A stretch of 64,000 nt of DNA from Flavobacteriaceae bacterium PS02334. GTDB taxonomy: Bacteria; Bacteroidota; Bacteroidia; Flavobacteriales; Flavobacteriaceae. Position numbers and translations under genes: made by a program. The stretch spans positions 310,001 to 374,000 of the forward strand of contig JASCOH010000005.1 in NCBI GenBank assembly GCA_029959295.1, given 5' to 3'. Under the pieces are notes generated by a model. It was not told the DNA's origin. It saw nothing but the letters and a program-made list of their open reading frames with translations, and ran no database searches. Below, in pieces: positions 29,203 to 37,027 of the stretch; the stretch's first letter is position 1, and each line of letters begins with the position of its first letter.

Positions 29203-32052
29203 TTAGCTTTCCATATACGCTTCAATCGGAGCGCAAGAACAAACCAAGTTTCTGTCTCCATAAGCGTCATCAACTCTTCGAACGGATGGCCAGAATTTAT
29301 TTTCAGCAATATATTCTAATGGAAAAGCAGCGTCTTCTCTGGTATATGGGAAATCCCAAGTATCAGCAGTCAGCATTGCCAAAGTGTGCGGCGAATTTTT
29401 CAAAACATTGTTTTTATCTTCTGCAGAAGCTCTTTCAATTTCTTTTCTAATCGAAATCATCGCATCGCAGAAACGGTCTAATTCTTCCAAGTTTTCACTT
29501 TCTGTAGGTTCAATCATCAATGTTCCAGCCACTGGGAAAGAAACTGTCGGTGCGTGGAAACCATAATCCATTAAACGTTTTGCAATATCGGTAACTTCAA
29601 TTCCTTTTTCTTTAAATGGACGGCATTCAATAATCATTTCGTGAGCCGCACGTCCCATTTCTCCAGAATATAAAGTCGCATAATGACCGTTTAATCTTTC
29701 TTTGATATAATTTGCATTTAAGATTGCGTGGTGTGTTGAACTTGTCAAACCTTCCGCACCAAGCATTGTAATATATCCGTAAGAAATCAAGCAAACCAAA
29801 GCAGAACCCCAAGGTGCTGCAGAAATTGCCGTGATTGCGTTATCGCCACCAGTTGCGATTACTGGATTTGTTGGTAAAAATTCCACCAAATGTTGTGCAA
29901 CGCAAATTGGTCCAACACCAGGTCCGCCACCACCGTGAGGAATTGCGAATGTTTTGTGTAAATTCAAGTGGCAAACGTCAGCGCCGATTGTCGCTGGATT
30001 TGTCAATCCAACTTGTGCATTCATATTGGCGCCGTCCATATAAACTTGACCTCCATTTTCATGGATAATTTTTGTTACTTCGATAATTGAAGCTTCATAA
30101 ACTCCGTGAGTTGACGGATACGTTACCATCAAACACGCCAAGTTATCTTTATATTGAATTGCTTTTGCTCTTAAATCTTCAACGTCAATGTTTCCGTTTT
30201 CAGATGTTTTTGTAACCACAACCTGCATTCCTGCCATAGTTGCCGTTGCTGGATTTGTTCCGTGTGCCGAAGCTGGAATCAATGCAATATTTCTATGAGA
30301 ATCGCCTCTTGATTGGTGGTAGGCACGAATAACCATCAAACCGGCATATTCGCCTTGAGCACCAGAATTTGGCTGTAAAGTTGTTCCGGCAAAACCAGTT
30401 ACAACATTCAATTGCTCTTCTAATTTTTTAAGCATAATTTGGTAACCTTCCGCTTGTTCCACTGGAGCAAACGGGTGAATGTTGTTCCAATTTGCCATGC
30501 TTAACGGAAGCATTTCTGCAGCAGCGTTCAATTTCATAGTACAAGATCCTAACGATATCATCGAGTGATTCAACGCCAAATCTTTTCTTTCCAACATTTT
30601 GATGTAACGCATCAAAGCGGTTTCTGAATGGTGTTTGTTGAAAACGTCGTGCGTCAAGAAAGTTGAAGTTCTGTTTAGACTTTCCGAAATCATTGACACA
30701 TTCGCTAATTCGCTAATTGTCACAGTTTCTTTTCCAACAGCTTCAGCAAAAATTGCTACAATTGTGTTGATGTCAGCCAAACTTGTCGTTTCATTGAAAG
30801 AAATTGAAACCGATTCGTTGTCAATATAATAGAAGTTGAATTCGTTTTTCTCAGCAATCGCTTTTACTTTTTGAGCATCAGCTTTCACGACAATCGTGTC
30901 GAAGAAAGAAGTATTCGTCTGGTAAACTCCGATTTTATTCAAAGCTTCAGCCGTCGTTACTGCTGAAGCGTGTACTTTGTCAGCAATATATTCCAATCCT
31001 TTTGGACCGTGATAAACCGCATACATTCCGGCCATAACAGCCAAAAGTACTTGCGCCGTACAAATATTTGAAGTCGCTTTTTCACGTTTGATATGTTGCT
31101 CGCGTGTTTGCAAAGCCATACGAAGCGCACGGTTTCCATTGGTATCAACAGTTACACCGATGATTCTTCCTGGCATACTTCTTTTATATTCTTCTTTTGT
31201 AGCAAAGAAAGCAGCGTGTGGTCCGCCATAACCCATCGGAATTCCGAAACGTTGCGTAGTTCCAACAACCACGTCAGCTCCCATTTCTCCTGGAGAAGTT
31301 AATTTTACCAAGCTTAAAATATCGGCAGCAACAGCCACTTTAATATCGCTTGATTTTGCTTTTGATATAAATTGGGCATAATCGTGAACTTGTCCAAATT
31401 TTCCAGGATATTGAAGGATTGCTCCGAAGAAATCATTTCCGAAAGTAAATTCTTCGTGGTTTCCGATCACTAATTCAACGCCAATTGGAGTCGAACGTGT
31501 TTGTAAAACCGATAAAGTCTGCGGTAAAATTTCTTCAGAAACGAAGAATTTGTTTACGTTATTTTTCTTTTGGTCGCGTGTTCTAACGTCGAAAAGCAAC
31601 GCCATTGCTTCTGCTGCAGAAGTTCCTTCATCCAATAACGAAGCATTTGCGATTTCCATTCCTGTCAATTCGATAACAGTAGTTTGGTAATTCAACAGCG
31701 CTTCCAAACGACCTTGCGCAATTTCTGCTTGATAAGGCGTGTAAGCCGTGTACCATCCTGGGTTTTCAAACACATTTCGTTGAACAACCGCAGGCACAAT
31801 TGCCGGATGATAACCCAAACCGATATATGATTTGAATACTTTATTTTTATTTCCTAATTTCTGAATGTGGTTCAAATATTCATATTCAGTCATTGCTGGT
31901 TCCAAGTTTAACGGCGCTTTTAGGCGAATATCATCCGGAAGCGTTTCGTAAATTAATTGGTCTATTGACTCAACACCAATAGTTTTCAGCATGTGCTGCA
32001 AATCGTTTTCTCTCGGACCAATATGTCTTAAAGCAAAAGCATCTGTTTTCAT
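29203..32052 (-). CDS. gcvP: Glycine dehydrogenase (decarboxylating), P-protein
   Basis: A 949-residue PLP enzyme, the full fused P-protein. It begins MKTDAFALRHIGPREND; the PLP-lysine motif NLHKTFAIPHGGGGPG and the glycine-rich stretch before it are intact. It decarboxylates glycine and passes the aminomethyl group to GcvH. An upstream in-frame TTG at 32085 overlaps the promoter, so I use the ATG at 32052. No gcvT or gcvH is adjacent. Confidence 0.97.
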   Translation of the reverse strand: MKTDAFALRHIGPRENDLQHMLKTIGVESIDQLIYETLPDDIRLKAPLNLEPAMTEYEYLNHIQKLGNKNKVFKSYIGLGYHPAIVPAVVQRNVFENPGWYTAYTPYQAEIAQGRLEALLNYQTTVIELTGMEIANASLLDEGTSAAEAMALLFDVRTRDQKKNNVNKFFVSEEILPQTLSVLQTRSTPIGVELVIGNHEEFTFGNDFFGAILQYPGKFGQVHDYAQFISKAKSSDIKVAVAADILSLVKLTSPGEMGADVVVGTTQRFGIPMGYGGPHAAFFATKEEYKRSMPGRIIGVTVDTNGNRALRMALQTREQHIKREKATSNICTAQVLLAVMAGMYAVYHGPKGLEYIADKVHASAVTTAEALNKIGVYQTNTSFFDTIVVKADAQKVKAIAEKNEFNFYYIDNESVSISFNETTSLADINTIVAIFAEAVGKETVTISELANVSMISESLNRTSTFLTHDVFNKHHSETALMRYIKMLERKDLALNHSMISLGSCTMKLNAAAEMLPLSMANWNNIHPFAPVEQAEGYQIMLKKLEEQLNVVTGFAGTTLQPNSGAQGEYAGLMVIRAYHQSRGDSHRNIALIPASAHGTNPATATMAGMQVVVTKTSENGNIDVEDLRAKAIQYKDNLACLMVTYPSTHGVYEASIIEVTKIIHENGGQVYMDGANMNAQVGLTNPATIGADVCHLNLHKTFAIPHGGGGPGVGPICVAQHLVEFLPTNPVIATGGDNAITAISAAPWGSALVCLISYGYITMLGAEGLTSSTHHAILNANYIKERLNGHYATLYSGEMGRAAHEMIIECRPFKEKGIEVTDIAKRLMDYGFHAPTVSFPVAGTLMIEPTESENLEELDRFCDAMISIRKEIERASAEDKNNVLKNSPHTLAMLTADTWDFPYTREDAAFPLEYIAENKFWPSVRRVDDAYGDRNLVCSCAPIEAYMES

Positions 32053-32082
32053 AATATGTGTAGTGGGTTGTTTTTTGTGGCA

Positions 32083-32090
32083 CAAAAGTA
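32083..32090 (-). promoter_or_regulatory. -7 box of gcvP
   Basis: On the minus strand TACTTTTG, a perfect TAnnTTTG, 30 bases before the ATG at 32052. No TTG at the usual spacing. Confidence 0.6.
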
Positions 32091-32176
32091 CTTATTAATC
32101 TCAAAAATTAATCGTTTTTTAACACGCTTTTTTTAGGAATTTTTCAACGAAAATGCTATGTTGTTAACACTTTCGT

Positions 32177-32184
32177 TATTTTTG
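32177..32184 (+). promoter_or_regulatory. -7 box of the UbiA-like gene
   Basis: TATTTTTG, a perfect TAnnTTTG, ends 4 bases before the ATG at 32189, so the transcript should be nearly leaderless. Confidence 0.6.
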
Positions 32185-32188
32185 CAGT

Positions 32189-32998
32189 ATGCACGCTATC
32201 AGACGACTATTTAATTTTTACATAAACGGAAGCATTCATGTTGCCGTTGCGGTTTTGTCGCTGGTTTTGATGACCAACCATATGTTCAAAAATCCGTTTG
32301 ATTTGGCGATGGTGGGATTTGCTTTTTTCGGAACTGTTTTTGGCTATAATTTTATCAAATACGAAGACTTTTTTCGGAATAAAAAATTATTGCGATTAGA
32401 ACTGAAAGCGATTTTAATTTTAAGCGTGATTTCTTTTTTGGCTTCAGCTTATTTCTTTTTTTGTTTGGAAAGAATTACGCAGATTACGGCTATAATTTTC
32501 TTTGGATTGACATTTTTGTACACGGTCCCGGTTTTTTCAAAGAAGAAAAATATCCGGAATTGGAGCGGTGTCAAGATTTATATTGTAGCCATTTGCTGGT
32601 CTGGCGTGACTACTTTACTTCCGTTGCTGAATGCTGGAACTGAAGTTTTCTCGGATGTAGTTTTAAAATGTTGCCAGCGATTTTTATTAGTAATCAGCTT
32701 GATTTTAATTTTCGAAATAATTGATTTAAGAACAGATGACCTGGCGTTGAAAACCGTTCCGCAAAGAATAGGAGTGAAGAAGACCAAAATTTTGGGAATA
32801 CTTTTACTGATTCCGCTTTATTTCATGGAGTTTTTAAAAAGTGAAATTGATGTGAATCAGCTTTTTGTAAATGCAATTTTAATTATAGCCACTTCGCTTT
32901 TTATGCTTTTTGCCAATGAAAAGCGTTCGAAATATTATACTTCTTTTTGGGTAGAAAGTATTCCGATGTTTTGGCTGGTGATGGTTTATTTGGTTTGA
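32189..32998 (+). CDS. UbiA-like polytopic membrane protein
   Basis: A 269-residue protein with about eight hydrophobic segments. Two acidic motifs sit where UbiA prenyltransferases bind Mg-diphosphate: NFIKYEDFF (degenerate NDxxDxxxD) and FEIIDLRTDD. The first lacks the standard spacing, so it may be a diverged member rather than an active prenyltransferase. It is divergent from gcvP and not in an obvious pathway cluster. Identification is at fold level only. Confidence 0.55.
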   Translation: MHAIRRLFNFYINGSIHVAVAVLSLVLMTNHMFKNPFDLAMVGFAFFGTVFGYNFIKYEDFFRNKKLLRLELKAILILSVISFLASAYFFFCLERITQITAIIFFGLTFLYTVPVFSKKKNIRNWSGVKIYIVAICWSGVTTLLPLLNAGTEVFSDVVLKCCQRFLLVISLILIFEIIDLRTDDLALKTVPQRIGVKKTKILGILLLIPLYFMEFLKSEIDVNQLFVNAILIIATSLFMLFANEKRSKYYTSFWVESIPMFWLVMVYLV

Positions 32999-33017
32999 TT
33001 TTCTGATTTTTTATTAA

Positions 33018-33458
33018 TTATAGTCTATAATATCCGATTAAATTATAAATAAACAGCCATGTATTTACAGCGGCAAATAATACAAAAAGTGTGTTCATAC
33101 AATAGCTTCCGATTTTGAAAATCAATTTCTGCGGAATTTGATACATCGGGTAATAAGCAATTTGTGTTGCCACTTTTCCAACCCAATATAAAGCAATCAA
33201 TCCTGTCAAGGCGACTGCCAATGCTGATTGTTCCTGCAATTCATTCGTAAAAACAATTGCAATTAATCCGAAGCTAAAGTTCAAGCCTTGGATATATCTT
33301 CCGTACGTTTTTGCAATTTCTTGATTCAGCGGTTTTAGTTTTTTGACATCGTTGTACCAATCAAAAACTTGGTGTCTGATATAAGGATATATCATTGCCG
33401 TGAAAATTTGACCGATGCCACTGAGGATAATCAGCCAGTTTGGAATTTGAATAGTCAT
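33018..33458 (-). CDS. Membrane protein of unknown function
   Basis: A 146-residue protein with four likely membrane helices (IPNWLIILSGIGQIFTAMIY near the start, then LNFSFGLIAIVF, LAVALTGLIALYWVGKVA and YCMNTLFVLFAAVNTWLFI). The ATG at 33458 lies 2 bases after the previous stop; a longer frame to 33509 would overlap that gene. It is last in the GbsR-DCC operon. I do not recognise the family. Confidence 0.75.
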   Translation of the reverse strand: MTIQIPNWLIILSGIGQIFTAMIYPYIRHQVFDWYNDVKKLKPLNQEIAKTYGRYIQGLNFSFGLIAIVFTNELQEQSALAVALTGLIALYWVGKVATQIAYYPMYQIPQKLIFKIGSYCMNTLFVLFAAVNTWLFIYNLIGYYRL

Positions 33459-33460
33459 AA

Positions 33461-34279
33461 CTATAAATTTAAAATGATTAGTAAATTGAATGTTGTATAA
33501 AATATCCAAGTAAAAGCTAAATAATTCGGTAATTCTAAAAGTTTTATTCTTCTGAAATGCTCAATAAACATTATAAAAACGGTGATTCCGAACCAAACTA
33601 AAATTAATATTTCTGGTAAGTTTATAAATTGATTTAGAATTAAAATCGGAGTCAAAATCAAAGAGCCAATTAAAGAAACCGTCATCAAATTTCCAGTGTA
33701 ATTCAAGATTATTTGTCTGTCGAATTTTATAAGAAACAAGCTTTGAAAAACAATTTGTCCGAAAGCTAAAATCAATTCTCTATTAAAATCTTTTGGCAAA
33801 TCAGCAATTAATTCTGAGTAATTAAAAAGCGTTAAAGCCGTAATTAGTATTGCAAAACCGATGTATAAAACTCTGTATTTATAATTAAAACTTGGAACAC
33901 ATTGAAGAACTTTATCGCTTGCTTTTTTATTCGGAATAATTACTTTTCGATTGTAAGAAATAAAAGAATATAGTCTTTTAAGCAAGAATTTTATGGGTGC
34001 AATATTCCCAACTTTTTCCATCCAAGGAAATGAATTCCCGATAACTTTTAATAGGCTGTCAATGCCATAAATCACGGTTTTATTTTTATTATCCACTAAA
34101 GCAATTTCGTTAGAAGCTCTTTTTATATCAATAAAATTATGTTCTTCAGATGTCAAACTTGAGAACGGTTTCTTTCCGTTTTCATCTAACATTCCAGCTT
34201 TAATAAAACCGGTTGTGTAAACTTGGCAAAGCGGACAATCTTCGTCAAAAAGTAATGTTTGGTTTTGAAGTGTTTTCAT
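33461..34279 (-). CDS. DCC1-like (DUF393) thiol-oxidoreductase domain membrane protein
   Basis: A 272-residue protein. The N-terminus has the DUF393 signature DxxC-P-x-C in LLFDEDCPLCQVY, followed by GIDSLLKVI, as in DCC proteins (predicted thiol-disulfide oxidoreductases). From about residue 140 it is a chain of membrane helices, so it is a soluble DCC domain fused to a membrane part. Overlaps the preceding gene by 4 bases (ATGA). Confidence 0.8.
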   Translation of the reverse strand: MKTLQNQTLLFDEDCPLCQVYTTGFIKAGMLDENGKKPFSSLTSEEHNFIDIKRASNEIALVDNKNKTVIYGIDSLLKVIGNSFPWMEKVGNIAPIKFLLKRLYSFISYNRKVIIPNKKASDKVLQCVPSFNYKYRVLYIGFAILITALTLFNYSELIADLPKDFNRELILAFGQIVFQSLFLIKFDRQIILNYTGNLMTVSLIGSLILTPILILNQFINLPEILILVWFGITVFIMFIEHFRRIKLLELPNYLAFTWIFYTTFNLLIILNL

Positions 34280-34617
34280 GATTTTTTCGTTTTATTATAC
34301 AAAATAATTGAAAAATAAATAGCTAAAAGAGGAGGTAATCCATAAGCAATTCCGCCATAAGGTTCTAAATAATCCCACCAGAATTGTGCAGTAAACACCA
34401 GTGAAAAAAACAGCATTACTCCGTAAGTGTAAATTCTGTAGTGTAGATTATCCACGAATTTTGACGAATATGCAATTGCAACGCCAACTTGAAATATTCC
34501 CAACGGTATAAGCGAAAGCAAAAAATAAAAAAAGAATTTTTCGTCAAAAATTCCTAAAACCAGAAATGTTATCGGGAGAATTACGAGGATGTAATTTATT
34601 TTATTTGCGATTTTCAT
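34276..34617 (-). CDS. Small membrane protein of unknown function
   Basis: A 113-residue protein with about four hydrophobic helices (INYILVILPITFLVLGIF, FFYFLLSLIPLGIFQVGVAI, YTYGVMLFFSLVFTAQFWW, GLPPLLAIYFSIILY). It lies between the GbsR regulator and the DCC gene in one operon. No family recognised. Confidence 0.75.
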   Translation of the reverse strand: MKIANKINYILVILPITFLVLGIFDEKFFFYFLLSLIPLGIFQVGVAIAYSSKFVDNLHYRIYTYGVMLFFSLVFTAQFWWDYLEPYGGIAYGLPPLLAIYFSIILYNKTKKS

Positions 34618-34670
34618 ATCTATAAATTTTTAAACTTTCAGAAAAAAATGAAACTTTTAAACAAATTTTT

Positions 34671-35174
34671 TTACTTCATGATTTTCATAACCAAACGGCC
34701 AATCCAATTGTCTTTTAATTCAGTAACCTTGTCAATCATATTGTCAGCTTTTAAAACAAAATCATACAATTGATTGGTTTGTTCTACAAAATGTTTAGTC
34801 TCAGCAGATTTGCTTGCGTCGATTGAAGAAACGTCTTTTAAAACTTTTAAAGCGGGTTTTATTTCTCTTTTGCTTCTTTCTTTTGCAATTTTTACGGCCA
34901 ATTCGTCTAAGTCTTTTTCGGCAGTAAAAAACTCTTTTCTTTCGCCAGATTTGTATTCTTTGTAAACAATTCCCCAATCCATCAAAGCGCGCAAATTCAT
35001 GCTGGCATTGCCTCTTGAAATCAATAATTCTTCCATAACATCTTCCATCGAAAGCGGTTCGGGTGAAACCATCAAAAGTGCATGGATTTGTGCCATCGTC
35101 TTGTTGATTCCCCATTGAGAACCTAAAGCGCCCCAAGTTTGAATGAATTTATTTTTTGCTTCTTTGAATTCCAT
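34671..35174 (-). CDS. GbsR/MarR family transcriptional regulator
   Basis: A 167-residue winged-helix regulator of the GbsR type: TWGALGSQWGINKTMAQIHALL, then the HTH LSMEDVMEELLISRGNASMNLRALMDWGIV and a basic/aromatic wing YKEYKSGERKEFF. The C-terminal half is helical, for dimerisation. It heads an operon with two small membrane proteins and a DCC protein. Its promoter carries a palindrome over the -33 element, suggesting autoregulation. Confidence 0.88.
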   Translation of the reverse strand: MEFKEAKNKFIQTWGALGSQWGINKTMAQIHALLMVSPEPLSMEDVMEELLISRGNASMNLRALMDWGIVYKEYKSGERKEFFTAEKDLDELAVKIAKERSKREIKPALKVLKDVSSIDASKSAETKHFVEQTNQLYDFVLKADNMIDKVTELKDNWIGRLVMKIMK

Positions 35175-35178
35175 AGTT

Positions 35179-35223
35179 CAAATGTAGTATATATTTTCGA
35201 ACTTTCAATAATATTTGAAAGTT
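35179..35223 (-). promoter_or_regulatory. GbsR promoter with overlapping palindromic operator
   Basis: Minus strand: TTG (35208-35206), 19 bases, TACATTTG (35186-35179), with only 4 bases to the ATG. AACTTTCAA (35200-35208) is perfectly inverted at TTGAAAGTT (35215-35223). The left arm contains the -33 TTG, so a bound dimer would block polymerase. Confidence 0.65.
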
Positions 35224-35250
35224 ATTTTTATGTAAAATTTAAATATCGCT

Positions 35251-35277
35251 GAAAATCAGGTATTTGTACGTGTTTTG
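35251..35277 (+). promoter_or_regulatory. 27-base upstream element, copy 1
   Basis: The segment containing CAGGTATTTGTACGTGTTTT matches 46511-46537 with 3 mismatches over 27 bases, in the same orientation. It lies 75 bases before the ATG of the DJ-1-family gene. Confidence 0.55.
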
Positions 35278-35352
35278 GATATTTGCATTTATTGTTACTT
35301 TATTATTTCAAAAAAAGGTTAGTAGAATTTAATAAGCAAAAAGATACAAATT

Positions 35353-36063
35353 ATGAGTAATGATAAGGCAATACGGGTAGGTATTCCATTATATGATGAC
35401 TGTACTTTAATGGATTTTGCAGGAGCAACCCAAGTTTTTTCGGCTCCATTTGGTTTTGAAGTTATTTGGCTTTCGAACAGTGAAAAAGTCAAAACTTCTG
35501 AAAATGTGAGTGTTGTTCCAAACTATAATTTTGAAAATCATCCTCCTATTGATATCCTATTTGTTCCGGGCGGAGGACCAAAAGGTGTTCCTGAAACGAT
35601 GCATGATAAATCATATCTCGAATTCATCAAAAAAGTTTCCGAAACAGCTATCTGGAAAGGCTCAGTTTGCACAGGCGCTTTTTTACTTGCCGCTGCAGGC
35701 GTTCTCCAAAATTGTGACGCGACGACCTATTGGTCACAGATACCGACTCTTAGCTTGTTGGCAGAAAAAATGAACTTGAAAATCGCTTCAGGTTATCCGC
35801 GATATTTGATTGACGATGAAAATAAAATTTTTACAGGCGGAGGAATTTCTTCTTCTCTAGATCTGGCTTTGGAATTAGTACTCAGAATTAAGGGATTGGA
35901 AATTGCCCAGAAAACACAACTTTTTATACAATATGAACCCAAACCGCCTATAGATTCAGGTGATCCGAGTGTTGCACCTACTGCAGTTACTCAAGAACTT
36001 GAAGCAGCGGGCGCTGGATATACAAAAGCACTTACCGCAACTGTAGAAAAACTGCTTAATTAA
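35353..36063 (+). CDS. DJ-1/PfpI protein, isonitrile-hydratase-like
   Basis: A 236-residue protein of the DJ-1/PfpI superfamily. The nucleophile elbow is GSVCTGAFLLAAAG (Cys ~115), which matches the CTGAFLLAAAG pattern I associate with isonitrile hydratase (InhA) and GlxA-like proteins. Conserved early motifs are YDDCTLMDFAGATQVF and DILFVPGGGPKG. There is no AraC HTH, so it is likely an enzyme. It is first in a cluster with a small unknown, a Cys-rich membrane protein and a tyrosinase. Confidence 0.82.
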   Translation: MSNDKAIRVGIPLYDDCTLMDFAGATQVFSAPFGFEVIWLSNSEKVKTSENVSVVPNYNFENHPPIDILFVPGGGPKGVPETMHDKSYLEFIKKVSETAIWKGSVCTGAFLLAAAGVLQNCDATTYWSQIPTLSLLAEKMNLKIASGYPRYLIDDENKIFTGGGISSSLDLALELVLRIKGLEIAQKTQLFIQYEPKPPIDSGDPSVAPTAVTQELEAAGAGYTKALTATVEKLLN

Positions 36064-36084
36064 TAACCCCAAAATAAATAAATT

Positions 36085-36510
36085 ATGTCAAATTCCCCCC
36101 AAATCTTAGGTTCTGGCTTATGGACCTATCGAAGTCTGCTCAACAATCCAGACTTATCTGCAACTTTTGACTCTCTCGAATTCGGAAGAGGGAATCTAGA
36201 AATTAAAACCTCGTTAGACGGTTCTTTATCCGGAAAAATTTATGACACAGGATGGGAACTCGATCTGAAAGGATCTTTTCAATATGGAAATCCCGCAACG
36301 CTTTGGTTTCAAGGTTCTGGAATAGTCAGTGGCTCGCTTTGGGTTTATGATTATTTATGCTATGTAGTGCCACAAATACCAAATGGTGTTAAGCAAGTGC
36401 CTGCTTTGGTTGGTACTGTGACAAGAGCGATTCCTCATCCTGATGGAAGTGGCGGCACAAGTCCGGCTGGAGTTGTTTGTTCTTTTTATGCTGTATTGCA
36501 ATCAGAATAG
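36085..36510 (+). CDS. Small protein of unknown function, tyrosinase cluster
   Basis: A 141-residue soluble protein with no signal peptide. It is rich in Gly/Ser/Trp and beta-prone (WELDLKGSFQYGNPATLWFQGSG). It starts 21 bases after the DJ-1 gene and precedes the Cys-rich membrane gene. I do not recognise the family. Confidence 0.75.
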   Translation: MSNSPQILGSGLWTYRSLLNNPDLSATFDSLEFGRGNLEIKTSLDGSLSGKIYDTGWELDLKGSFQYGNPATLWFQGSGIVSGSLWVYDYLCYVVPQIPNGVKQVPALVGTVTRAIPHPDGSGGTSPAGVVCSFYAVLQSE

Positions 36511-36530
36511 TTAACTATAAACTATAGCAT

Positions 36531-37010
36531 ATGAATAATTCTAATTCAGGCACAAAAAGCTGTTGCTGTGCTAATAATGCCAAAGTGGAAGAAAAGCCTA
36601 GCTTGGAAAAACCGATACCAAAAAGCAACAAAACACTAAAAGCTGTTCCTTCGGTATTGCTGAGTATTTTGATTGCTTTTTTTCCAAAATGTCCCATTTG
36701 CTGGGCGGTTTACATGAGCATGTTCGGAAGCCTCGGCTTGGCGCAATTGCCTTATATGGGCTGGTTGTTGCCAGTTTTAATCGGTTTTTTAGCAATCCAT
36801 TTATTTATGATTTATAAAAAATCGACGCGCAACAATTACTTGCCATTTCTGCTAAGTCTTGCAGGAGTGATGATTATTTTAACTGGGAGATTTTCTTTTG
36901 GCAATGAGAAATGGATCTTGATAACGGGCATGCTCTTCATGATTTCTGGCTCATTCCTGATGCAATTTCCAGCACTCCGCATTCACTTATTTACATCTAA
37001 ACAAAATTAA
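36531..37010 (+). CDS. Cys-rich small membrane protein, possible metal handling
   Basis: A 159-residue protein. The N-terminus is soluble and carries a CCC cluster (KSCCCANN). The first membrane segment contains a CxxC (FPKCPICWAVYMSMFG), followed by about three more helices. The combination resembles MerC-like or other metal-handling membrane proteins. Next to a copper enzyme, delivery or export of copper is a plausible guess, not shown by sequence. Confidence 0.7.
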   Translation: MNNSNSGTKSCCCANNAKVEEKPSLEKPIPKSNKTLKAVPSVLLSILIAFFPKCPICWAVYMSMFGSLGLAQLPYMGWLLPVLIGFLAIHLFMIYKKSTRNNYLPFLLSLAGVMIILTGRFSFGNEKWILITGMLFMISGSFLMQFPALRIHLFTSKQN

Positions 37011-37027
37011 TATTTAATAAAAAAATT

